Shown here in pieces: positions 1-5,848 of a DNA stretch of 7,058 nucleotides. The notes under the pieces are model-generated. The model had not been told where the DNA came from and searched no databases. It was given only the letters and a program-made list of their open reading frames with translations. The stretch lies in the NCBI GenBank assembly GCA_030635405.1, contig DAOVZA010000099.1:1-7058 (forward strand). The letters are read 5' to 3'. The DNA is from Desulfocapsa sp. (GTDB lineage Bacteria; Desulfobacterota; Desulfobulbia; Desulfobulbales; Desulfocapsaceae). Position numbers and translations under genes: made by a program. Every line of letters begins with the position of its first letter. The stretch's first letter is position 1.

Positions 1-165
1 AGACAAACAGGTAACACCATGCATTTTGCATCCATTTCCCATGTTATTGGAATGCTGCTTCTACAATTGTACGCCTTGCACCTCTATGGTTCCCCTGTTA
101 TTCTATTAGGTACTATTAAATTTTACGACCATTATTCATGGCCACAAACAAACCCAAGAACATAA
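1..165 (+). other. Open frame from window edge, possible 3' end of an unseen gene
   Basis: Reading from base 1 there are 54 sense codons with no stop until TAA at 163-165. An internal ATG at 19 would give a 48-residue peptide. The translation has a hydrophobic stretch (around GMLLLQLYALHLYGSPVILLG) but matches no family I recognise, and I see no ribosome binding site at the ATG. It could be the C-terminus of an upstream gene cut by the window edge, or a chance open frame in the leader of mnmG. The candidate mnmG promoter lies inside it, which favours non-coding DNA. Confidence that it is coding is low. Confidence 0.15.
76..104 (+). promoter_or_regulatory. Candidate sigma70-type promoter for mnmG-lgt
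   Basis: TTGCAC (76-81) is followed by a 17-base spacer and TATTCT (99-104). The -10 is preceded by TGT at 96-98, an extended -10 arrangement. It matches the consensus at 3 of 6 and 4 of 6 positions. Transcription would start near 111, giving a leader of about 75 bases. This is a pattern match only, and an upstream promoter outside the window is equally possible. Confidence 0.25.
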
Positions 166-186
166 CATACTGACACTACAACACAT

Positions 187-2085
187 ATGGACTCATACGA
201 CATCGCAGTCATTGGAGCCGGTCATGCCGGTTGTGAAGCAGCCCTTGCAGCTGCAAGAATGGGCTGTAAAACACTGGTAATTGTAATAAATATAGACACC
301 ATTGGTGCCATGTCCTGCAACCCTGCCATTGGCGGACTTGCCAAAGGACATCTTGTTCGTGAAATTGATGCACTCGGCGGAGAGATGGCAAAAAATATTG
401 ATGCCACGTCCATTCAATTTCGCAGACTTAACACCAGCAAAGGGCCTGCTGTTCGATCCTCACGTGCTCAAGCCGATCGCCTGCTCTACAGGATTCGCAT
501 GAAATCCATTATGGAGGCACAGGAGAATCTTGAAATCAAACAGGCTGAAGTCGATTCTCTGATTATGGATCAGGATCGAATATGCGGACTACGGACAACA
601 CTTGATGAAGAGATCGCGGTTAAAGCAGTTATTGTTGCCACGGGGACATTCTTAAATGGTCTCACCCATATTGGACTCAAAAATTTTCCTGCTGGACGAA
701 TGGGTGATCCGCCTTCTAAAAATCTCTCCACATGGTTTAATGATATCGGTTTTACCATGGGACGAATGAAAACTGGAACAGTTCCACGAATTGATGCCAA
801 ATCGATTGATTACTCTGAACTTGAAGAACAACATTCCGATCAACCGCCAGCCTTCTTCTCTTTTTCCAGTAAGGGCGAATATACCCTTCCGCAACGTCCC
901 TGTCATATTACATACACAAACCCTAAAACACATGCGGCAATTCGTGCAGGGATTGACCAATCTCCAATGTATGCTGGAATTATAGAAGGAATAGGAGCCA
1001 GATACTGCCCATCCATAGAAGATAAGGTGATGCGCTTTCCTGAAAAAGACAGGCATCAGGTATTTCTGGAACCGGAAGGTCTTGACACCACGGAGATCTA
1101 TCCAAATGGATTGCCCACCAGTTTACCGCTTAAGACTCAGCTTGCCATGCTGCATTCAATTAAAGGGCTTGAAAATGCAACCATCGTACGCCCCGGCTAC
1201 GCCATTGAATACGATTACATTGATCCGCTGGAATTAAAACCAAACCTTGAAACCAAACGTGTGGCCAGCCTCTTTCTTGCCGGACAGATAAACGGGACAT
1301 CTGGCTATGAAGAAGCAGCCGCTCAGGGGTTAATGGCAGCAATCAACGCCGTGCATATGATTCGTGAGAAAGAACCTCTAATTCTCAGCCGGGCACAGGC
1401 ATACATTGGGGTTTTAATCGATGATCTTGTTACCTGCGGTACAAAGGAACCATACCGGCTTTTCACATCAAGAGCAGAGTATCGTCTCCTGCTTCGTGAA
1501 GATAATGCTGACACAAGATTATGTGAAATTGGTCATGACATTGGCTTACTGGATGAAGAAGAATACCAGGCATTTCTTGTAAAACAGTCGGCAATGGACA
1601 AAGGTGTTGCTCTCCTTGAGTCTGTCCATATAAAGCCCAACGAGGCAACCAACACTATCCTTCTCAAAGAAGGAACAGTGGCCTTGAAACAAAAATGTAA
1701 ACTCTCTGAGCTGTTACGAAGGCCTGAATTAACACTGGCCCAGATCAGCCTGCTCCCAACAGACCCACCAGAAGGACAGGAAGCGGTTAAACAGCTGCTG
1801 GACTCACCGGTACGTGATGAAATCCAGCTGTTAGTAAAGTTTCAAGGCTATCTCAAACGTCAGGAAGAACAGGTTGCCCGCTTTAAAAAGATGGAAAAGC
1901 TAGAGCTGCCCAATGACATTGACTACAAGAATCTATCAGGTCTTTCCAATGAAGTGGTGGAAAAACTCACTGCCGTGCGCCCCCGCTCACTTGGGCAGGC
2001 ATCACGGATCTCAGGAATCACCCCGGCTGCTATCTCTGTTCTCCAGGTTCATCTGAAAAAAATCCAGGGACAGAAAAAGAAATGA
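187..2085 (+). CDS. mnmG: tRNA uridine-5-carboxymethylaminomethyl modification enzyme MnmG (GidA)
   Basis: This is the FAD-dependent partner of the GTPase MnmE. In this family the MnmE-MnmG complex installs carboxymethylaminomethyl or aminomethyl groups at C5 of the wobble uridine of certain tRNAs in the cytoplasm. The 632-residue protein has the usual length. It carries the N-terminal dinucleotide-binding GAGHAG at residues 10-15, then [15 protein letters not shown] with Cys44, and [13 protein letters not shown] with Cys274; these cysteines correspond to the two conserved ones of the family. The second signature, [17 protein letters not shown], lies at 365-381. The C-terminal MnmE/tRNA-contacting helical domain ends in GLSNEV and [15 protein letters not shown] (about 585-617). 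ATG 187 is the first ATG after the in-frame TAA at 163-165. No clear Shine-Dalgarno precedes it, which is mildly odd. The gene overlaps lgt by ATGA. mnmE is not in the window. Confidence 0.98.
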   Translation: MDSYDIAVIGAGHAGCEAALAAARMGCKTLVIVINIDTIGAMSCNPAIGGLAKGHLVREIDALGGEMAKNIDATSIQFRRLNTSKGPAVRSSRAQADRLLYRIRMKSIMEAQENLEIKQAEVDSLIMDQDRICGLRTTLDEEIAVKAVIVATGTFLNGLTHIGLKNFPAGRMGDPPSKNLSTWFNDIGFTMGRMKTGTVPRIDAKSIDYSELEEQHSDQPPAFFSFSSKGEYTLPQRPCHITYTNPKTHAAIRAGIDQSPMYAGIIEGIGARYCPSIEDKVMRFPEKDRHQVFLEPEGLDTTEIYPNGLPTSLPLKTQLAMLHSIKGLENATIVRPGYAIEYDYIDPLELKPNLETKRVASLFLAGQINGTSGYEEAAAQGLMAAINAVHMIREKEPLILSRAQAYIGVLIDDLVTCGTKEPYRLFTSRAEYRLLLREDNADTRLCEIGHDIGLLDEEEYQAFLVKQSAMDKGVALLESVHIKPNEATNTILLKEGTVALKQKCKLSELLRRPELTLAQISLLPTDPPEGQEAVKQLLDSPVRDEIQLLVKFQGYLKRQEEQVARFKKMEKLELPNDIDYKNLSGLSNEVVEKLTAVRPRSLGQASRISGITPAAISVLQVHLKKIQGQKKK

Positions 2086-2900
2086 TACCATTCCCAGACA
2101 TTGATCCCGTTATCTTCGGGATTGGGCCACTGAAAGTTCGCTGGTATGGGCTCATGTATGTTCTTGGCTTCACTGCCACTTATTTTCTTGTTTTGAAACA
2201 GATACGCATTTTTTCATACAAAAAACTTGAACCGTTCTTTGAAAATTTAAACCTTGTCCTGATTCTCTCAGTTGTGATCGGTGGACGCCTCGGGTACGTC
2301 CTCTTTTATAATTTTTCCTATTACCTGCAACACCCACTCGAAATCCCAGCCACATGGACTGGAGGCATGTCCTTTCATGGCGCATGTATTGGTGTTTTGC
2401 TCGGTGGCTGGCTCTACATCAGAAAAAAGGATCTAAATTTCTGGAAGTGTGCTGATATCTATGTGGTTACGATCCCCGTGGGTTTGGGGCTTGGACGACT
2501 CGGAAATTTCATTAACGGTGAACTCTTCGGCAGAACAACCTCCGTACCCTGGGCCATGGTTTTTCCAGGCGGAGGGCCACAACCACGACACCCATCCCAG
2601 CTTTACGAAATGCTACTCGAAGGCGTACTTCTCTTCACAATCCTCTGGGCCCTCAAAAGCAAACCATGGAAGGCAAATGCAACCTGGCCACACGGCAGTA
2701 TGGTTTCCATCTTTCTTATTTGCTACGGAAGCTTTCGAATGTTTGTGGAGCTATTCCGGGAACCGGATCAGCATATTGGATTCGTACTGGGAGTAATAAC
2801 ACGAGGGCAACTTCTAAGTGGATTGATGATTCTCAGTGGGGCTATTCTATGGAAACTCTTACAAAACCAACTACAATCGAGCCTCCCCAAAGAGGTCTAG
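2082..2900 (+). CDS. lgt: Prolipoprotein diacylglyceryl transferase Lgt
   Basis: Lgt is an inner-membrane enzyme that transfers diacylglyceryl from phosphatidylglycerol to the lipobox cysteine of prelipoproteins, the first step of lipoprotein maturation. The 272-residue protein has about seven hydrophobic segments (roughly 20-40, 55-77, 94-112, 123-140, 177-192, 207-224 and 236-258). The Lgt signature [14 protein letters not shown] spans 138-151, with Arg139, Asn142 and Glu147. His99 sits in GGMSFHGA, and Tyr215 and Arg219 lie in [12 protein letters not shown]; by alignment from memory these match E. coli His103, Tyr235 and Arg239. The conserved HGG is HGA here. The loop before PRHPSQLYE is short compared with E. 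coli. The start ATG overlaps the mnmG stop (ATGA), so translational coupling is likely; AGGGA at 2066-2070 may assist. A long hairpin follows the stop. Confidence 0.97.
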   Translation: MIPFPDIDPVIFGIGPLKVRWYGLMYVLGFTATYFLVLKQIRIFSYKKLEPFFENLNLVLILSVVIGGRLGYVLFYNFSYYLQHPLEIPATWTGGMSFHGACIGVLLGGWLYIRKKDLNFWKCADIYVVTIPVGLGLGRLGNFINGELFGRTTSVPWAMVFPGGGPQPRHPSQLYEMLLEGVLLFTILWALKSKPWKANATWPHGSMVSIFLICYGSFRMFVELFREPDQHIGFVLGVITRGQLLSGLMILSGAILWKLLQNQLQSSLPKEV

Positions 2901-2904
2901 CAGG

Positions 2905-2980
2905 GCTCGACCATCGTTTGATTTGACTGTCTCGTAATAGTTTTCTCTATACGAGACAGTCAAATCAGACGTTGGTGGGG
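2905..2980. terminator. Long near-perfect hairpin between convergent lgt and hup, probable bidirectional terminator
   Basis: TGATTTGACTGTCTCGTA (2919-2936) is perfectly complemented by 2950-2967, with a 13-base loop. Pairing continues outward with one G-U pair to 2915/2971. After a single T-T mismatch, ACC(A)-type pairs extend to about 2910/2976, and a few weak pairs reach about 2905/2981. Inside, ATAG (2937-2940) could alternatively pair with CTAT (2947-2950), leaving a six-base loop and a bulged A. The element starts a few bases after the lgt stop and ends about 20 bases past the hup stop on the other strand. Neither side has a U-tract, so a classical intrinsic terminator is not shown. Termination, mRNA 3' end protection or a mobile palindromic repeat are the options. 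Confidence 0.6.
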
Positions 2981-3000
2981 TGCTGATGAATCCTCTTCAA

Positions 3001-3273
3001 CTATTGAACTCGTCCATATAGCGTTTTGCCCGGTTTAAACTTAACTGCATTATGCTCTGGAATAAGAATAGCTTTTCCAGTCTGCGGATTACGACCTTTC
3101 TTCTCCACACGTTTAACAACAGTAAATGTCCCAAAGCCTAATAAGCTTACCTTCTCACCATTTTTCATTGTCTTCACCATATTCTCAAGGACACCATTTA
3201 ATACCATTTCCGCCTTTACTTTGGTGGTACCAGCCTTCTCCGCAACCGAGGCCACCAGCTCTGCCTTATTCAT
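3001..3273 (-). CDS. hup: HU-family DNA-binding protein
   Basis: This is a small nucleoid-associated protein that, in this family, works as a homo- or heterodimer, bends DNA without strict sequence specificity and assists replication, repair and recombination. At 90 residues it has the classic HU length. It starts MNKAELV, a typical HU N-terminus with the helical dimerisation part at about 1-45. The HU/IHF signature GFGTFTVVKRVEKKGRNPQTG spans 46-66, and Pro63 in RNPQTG is the intercalating proline at the tip of the beta arm. The C-terminal FKPGKTLYGRV is also typical. HU is favoured over IHF because of the RNPQTGK arm and the absence of IHF-specific extensions. A good Shine-Dalgarno, AAGGGAG (3279-3285, minus strand), lies five bases before the ATG. 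The leader contains two inverted repeats. The gene is convergent with lgt and shares its hairpin. Confidence 0.96.
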   Translation of the reverse strand: MNKAELVASVAEKAGTTKVKAEMVLNGVLENMVKTMKNGEKVSLLGFGTFTVVKRVEKKGRNPQTGKAILIPEHNAVKFKPGKTLYGRVQ

Positions 3274-3341
3274 CCTTGCTCCCTTTTATTCTTCTTTAAT
3301 CTGCTGCGGCCCTCCCATAGAGCACTAAATCACAGGCTTCT

Positions 3342-3363
3342 TAACTGAATACCAATTCAGTTA
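3342..3363. promoter_or_regulatory. Perfect 9-bp inverted repeat upstream of hup
   Basis: TAACTGAAT, spacer ACCA, then ATTCAGTTA gives perfect nine-base arms about 70 bases upstream of the hup start. On the minus strand the centre reads TGGTATTCA, a possible extended -10, so a protein bound here could block or assist a hup promoter. If transcribed, it could instead form a small leader hairpin. No regulator can be assigned from sequence. Confidence 0.35.
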
Positions 3364-3425
3364 CTGCATACTTAAAGACCACAGTCAGAATAAAAAAACA
3401 ATTGATGGATGTACGTATTCTTTGT

Positions 3426-3441
3426 TAGGTATATTTACCTA
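3426..3441. promoter_or_regulatory. Dyad TAGGTA-TATT-TACCTA, candidate protein-binding site
   Basis: Six-base arms are perfectly symmetric around TATT, about 155 bases upstream of hup. Each arm reads TACCTA outward, which fits six of seven positions of the NarL-type heptamer TACYYMT. However, the arms point away from each other, unlike the well-known 7-2-7 arrangement in which they converge. Because a NarL/FixJ-type regulator is encoded next door, this is a candidate site, but the link is inference. Confidence 0.25.
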
Positions 3442-3566
3442 GTTTTGAGAATAATACTTAAGAAAACAAACTGATAGAAAAGAGTAATTCTGTATAAATT
3501 TTATCTTTTTTTTAATTTGTTTTTATTTTTTAAGGAAAACAGGGCAGAGAAGTGAATAATTTCAGG

Positions 3567-4235
3567 CTAGTCATTCGGTGTTACAAAACCATTACGTACT
3601 GCAAAGTTGACAAGATCGACACTATTTCTCATATCAAACTTCCTGAGAAGGTTGGCACGATGGTGGTCGATTGTTCTTGGGCTAAGACAGAGCATCTTGG
3701 CCATAACTTTACTGGTATGCCCATCAACCACAAGATTAAGAACTTCTCGTTCTCTTTTGGTAAGAGTTTCGAAGGGAGAACTTTTGTTATTGCGATATGC
3801 TGAAATAACGTCATCAGCAAAGTCTTGAGAGAGAAAGGGGGAAAGGTAGGATTTTCCATCTTGAATACGCTTAATGGCAAGAAGAAGTTCTTCATCCGAA
3901 TCTTCTTTCATCAGATAGCCGTCAGCTCCTGCAGACATGGCATGATAGAAATACTGCTTATTCTTATGCATGGTGAGCATAAGAATCTTAATTGCAGGAT
4001 ATAATTTCTTTACCTTACCCACAGCTTCGATTCCTGTGAGTTTAGGCATGGAGATGTCAAGAATCAACAGCTCAGGTTGCTTTTTTACTAAAAATTCGAG
4101 CAACTCTTCGCCATCACCAACTTCACCGATAACTTTTAACGCCGGATTATTACTGATAAGATTCCTGATACCGTGACGAATCAAGGCATGGTCATCAGCA
4201 AGGAGTATGGTGTATTGCAAGTGCGTTGTAGACAC
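3567..4235 (-). CDS. NarL/FixJ-type response regulator (receiver plus LuxR-type HTH)
   Basis: This is a cytoplasmic two-component transcription factor. Numbered from an alternative ATG at 4247 (226 residues), it has a receiver domain at about 12-130 with the acidic pair Asp18-Asp19, phospho-acceptor Asp64 in LLILDISMP, Thr92 and Lys114. A LuxR/GerE helix-turn-helix follows at about 160-222 (LTKREREVLNLVVDGHTSK, then SPRTIDHHRANLLRKF). I chose GTG 4235 (222 residues) because GGAGG at 4241-4245 lies five bases before it, while the ATG at 4247 has only AT-rich sequence upstream and would place the GGAGG inside the coding region. The gene lies 55 bases downstream of nth-xth on the same strand, so co-transcription is possible. 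No histidine kinase is in the window, so its signal and targets are unknown. All key receiver residues are present, so it should be phosphorylatable. Confidence 0.93.
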   Translation of the reverse strand: MSTTHLQYTILLADDHALIRHGIRNLISNNPALKVIGEVGDGEELLEFLVKKQPELLILDISMPKLTGIEAVGKVKKLYPAIKILMLTMHKNKQYFYHAMSAGADGYLMKEDSDEELLLAIKRIQDGKSYLSPFLSQDFADDVISAYRNNKSSPFETLTKREREVLNLVVDGHTSKVMAKMLCLSPRTIDHHRANLLRKFDMRNSVDLVNFAVRNGFVTPND

Positions 4236-4240
4236 GTTCC

Positions 4241-4245
4241 CCTCC
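4241..4245 (-). promoter_or_regulatory. Ribosome binding site that decides the response-regulator start
   Basis: The minus strand reads GGAGGGGAAC followed by GTG at 4235-4233, with GGAGG five bases from the GTG. The alternative ATG overlaps this motif at its 5' end (ATGGAGG) and has no purine-rich sequence before it. Confidence 0.55.
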
Positions 4246-4278
4246 ATGATAAATTTATTATTCCCTTAAATACTATTA

Positions 4279-4307
4279 AATCTATCTGAATCAACGGATA
4301 AAATCAA
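4279..4307 (-). promoter_or_regulatory. Weak candidate promoter for the response-regulator gene
   Basis: On the minus strand TTGATT (4302-4307) and TAGATT (4279-4284) are 17 bases apart, each matching four of six consensus positions. The -35 lies within the last codons of nth-xth. Transcription would begin near 4272, giving a leader of about 37 bases. If real, the regulator can be expressed independently of nth-xth. Confidence 0.2.
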
Positions 4308-5721
4308 GTACAACCGGACAGTGATCAGAGCCATGGATATGCTGGTAAATATCAACATCAACAATTTTTCCCCGGCTTTTCTTATCAACACAGTGATAAT
4401 CAATCCTCCAGCCGATGTTACGATCCCTAGCACGACTCCTGTAACTCCACCATGAATATTGATCTGCTTCTTTATTTTTCATACGGAAACTATCAATCCA
4501 GCCAGCATCGGTAAAACTATCCATCCAGGCACACTCTTCAAGGGTAAATCCTGCATTTTTTCGATTCTGACGTGGATTGGCAAGATCAATTTCCTTATGA
4601 GCCACATTAAAATCTCCGCAAACCACCACGGACTTTTTACTGGCAAGATCTTCAGCAAAGTTTTGCAGGAGCACATTAAACTCATGCTTAAAACCTAACC
4701 GGCTTAAATCATTTTTAGAATTTGGAAAATAACAGTTTATAAAATAGTAGGTTGAGAATTCAAGGGTCAATACCCTCCCTTCTGAATCAAAACGAGGATC
4801 GCCAATCCCTTTGATTACACTTTTTGGTTTTTCTTTACTATACGTTGCAACCCCAGAATATCCTTTTCGCTCTGCACTGTAGAAATTACCATGATAACCT
4901 TTCAAGTTTTGTAAATCCTCAGGGAGCTGCTCCTTCATGGCTTTTATCTCCTGCAGTCCAATCACATCGGGCGCCATATCCTTGAGACTCTCCATAAATC
5001 CCTTCTTAAAAACGGCACGAAAGCCATTCACATTCCAGGAGACAAGGCGAGCAACATCTTTGCGCTTCGCTTTCAATTTTCGGGGCGTTACTCCAAGTTG
5101 CAAACAACTCTCAGCAAGAACACAACGATCACAGTGCGGCCCCACAGGTCGGCACATCCCCTGACCAAAGGCGACCAGAAGCGAATTAACCGGTATCCAA
5201 TATTTCTCGGGAAGCTTCTCACGAAGAACCATCTCGGTCTGCTGTGGAGTTTTAGTTTCAACATAGCCCCAGATATTCATAATCCTGTGCACATGAGTAT
5301 CCACGCAAATTGCCGGAATTCCAAAAGCCTGTGCAAGAACCAGATTAGCTGTCTTTCTCCCCACACCAGGAAGAGTCAATAGGTCTTCCATGGTATCTGG
5401 CACTTTTGAATCAAAATCAGCTGCCATTTTCTTTGGCAATGCTGCAAGATACTTAGCCTTATTTTTATAAAACCCGACTGGATAAATGAGTTTCTGTAGA
5501 GTTGCTTCATCTAACTCACCAAGAGCCTCTATATTATCAGCTTTTGCAAACAGTCGTTCAGAAGCCTTTGCTGTCACTTCATCTTTGGTTCTGGCTGAAA
5601 GAATTGTTGCAACCAGAACCTTAAAAGGATCCTTGGTTTGTACCGCAATTAAGTCCACAACCGGGACTTGATAATCAGCGACTTCTTTTTCAAGAATTTC
5701 CAGAATTTTCTCTATATTCAT
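4291..5721 (-). CDS. nth-xth: Fused endonuclease III / exodeoxyribonuclease III-family AP endonuclease
   Basis: One 476-residue chain joins two base-excision-repair enzymes, each of full family length. Residues about 1-212 are endonuclease III (DNA glycosylase/AP lyase for oxidised pyrimidines). The helix-hairpin-helix LPGVGRK (117-123) carries catalytic Lys123; Asp141 is in VDTHVHR, 18 residues on as in E. coli Nth (Lys120/Asp138). The 4Fe-4S ligands are Cys190, 197, 200 and 206 (CX6CX2CX5C). A short Lys/Arg-rich linker (about 213-224) leads to an ExoIII/APE-type nuclease with SWNVNGFRA (228-236), metal ligand Glu258 in IGLQEIK, Tyr331 in CYFPNS, Asp370/Asn372 in CGDFNVAH, WRIDY with Asp441, and Asp466-His467 in GSDHCPV. 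The second half resembles the ExoA/APE1 branch more than E. coli XthA. The frame is continuous with no stop or frameshift. I chose ATG 5721 over TTG 5736 because GGAAA sits just upstream and the likely promoter leaves a leader of about 22 bases. ygiQ is divergent. Confidence 0.95.
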   Translation of the reverse strand: MNIEKILEILEKEVADYQVPVVDLIAVQTKDPFKVLVATILSARTKDEVTAKASERLFAKADNIEALGELDEATLQKLIYPVGFYKNKAKYLAALPKKMAADFDSKVPDTMEDLLTLPGVGRKTANLVLAQAFGIPAICVDTHVHRIMNIWGYVETKTPQQTEMVLREKLPEKYWIPVNSLLVAFGQGMCRPVGPHCDRCVLAESCLQLGVTPRKLKAKRKDVARLVSWNVNGFRAVFKKGFMESLKDMAPDVIGLQEIKAMKEQLPEDLQNLKGYHGNFYSAERKGYSGVATYSKEKPKSVIKGIGDPRFDSEGRVLTLEFSTYYFINCYFPNSKNDLSRLGFKHEFNVLLQNFAEDLASKKSVVVCGDFNVAHKEIDLANPRQNRKNAGFTLEECAWMDSFTDAGWIDSFRMKNKEADQYSWWSYRSRARDRNIGWRIDYHCVDKKSRGKIVDVDIYQHIHGSDHCPVVLDFIR

Positions 5722-5750
5722 ATCGTTTCCACGCAAATAGTTTTCAATAA

Positions 5751-5759
5751 TTTATACCA
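5751..5759 (-). promoter_or_regulatory. Extended -10 promoter candidate for nth-xth
   Basis: The minus strand reads TGGTATAAA, an extended -10 with TATAAA matching five of six positions. No good -35 lies at the expected distance, which is tolerable for extended -10 promoters. Transcription would begin near 5744, about 22 bases before ATG 5721 and only about 8 before TTG 5736, which supports the ATG start. Confidence 0.4.
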
Positions 5760-5794
5760 TTTTAACGGGTTCTCCCGAAGTAAACAAGTGAAGG

Positions 5795-5848
5795 ATGAAA
5801 TCATATTTGCACAAAGGCATTCCCACAGTTAAGATAGATGTATCATGA
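5795..5848 (+). CDS. Possible 17-residue leader ORF overlapping the ygiQ start
   Basis: ATG 5795 opens a 17-codon frame (MKSYLHKGIPTVKIDVS) that ends with TGA at 5846-5848. That TGA overlaps the ygiQ ATG at 5845 in an ATGA junction. GAAGG is immediately adjacent to the ATG, which is too close for an ideal ribosome site, but AAGTG lies slightly upstream. ygiQ itself has no visible Shine-Dalgarno, so coupling through this ORF is a possible way to start it. The peptide resembles nothing I know, and an overlap this short can arise by chance. Confidence 0.2.
   Translation: MKSYLHKGIPTVKIDVS
5807..5835 (+). promoter_or_regulatory. Candidate promoter directly upstream of ygiQ
   Basis: TTGCAC (5807-5812), a 17-base spacer and TAAGAT (5830-5835) form a sigma70-like pair. 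The start would fall near 5842, giving an almost leaderless ygiQ message, in keeping with the absent Shine-Dalgarno. This is incompatible with translation of the 17-codon ORF from the same transcript, so at most one of the two models holds for a given message. Confidence 0.2.

Larger units (their letters stand above)
3274..3566. other. AT-rich intergenic region between the response regulator and hup
   Basis: These 293 bases hold the leader and presumably the promoter of hup, plus the 3' flank of the response-regulator gene. I found two dyads (listed separately) and plus-strand T-runs at 3506-3513, 3520-3524 and 3526-3531, which read as A-tracts in the direction of hup transcription and could give curved or UP-element-like DNA. 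A minus-strand TATTAT (3451-3456) and TGGTATTCA (3351-3359) are possible -10 elements, neither with a convincing -35. No hairpin with a U-tract follows the response-regulator stop. I see no convincing gene here. Confidence 0.5.

Noticed and set aside
19..31. Short inverted repeat ATGCA-TTT-TGCAT near the left edge
   Set aside because: Five-base arms are too short to separate from chance and no function is suggested by position.
111..121. TACTATTAAAT, repeated at 4271-4281
   Set aside because: An 11-base AT-rich match between two intergenic spots in different contexts is readily explained by chance.
2449..2926. Plus-strand open frames overlapping lgt in other frames (115 and 86 residues)
   Set aside because: They overlap the clearly coding Lgt frame and show no family resemblance or ribosome binding site.
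3286..3318. Ten-codon minus-strand ORF (MGGPQQIKEE) in the hup leader
   Set aside because: It has no ribosome binding site before its ATG and does not overlap hup, which has its own strong Shine-Dalgarno; likely chance.
3506..3531. Plus-strand T-runs resembling terminator tails
   Set aside because: No stem precedes them and no plus-strand gene ends here; they read as A-runs for the minus-strand genes around them.
5722..5736. TTG start at 5736 adding five residues to the nth-xth product
   Set aside because: ATG 5721 has a GGAAA motif at suitable distance and better fits the extended -10 promoter; the added residues are not part of any known Nth motif.
5767..5778. CGGG-TTCT-CCCG mini-hairpin between nth-xth and ygiQ
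   Set aside because: The stem is only four pairs and outward pairing fails at once; not enough for a terminator or riboswitch call.
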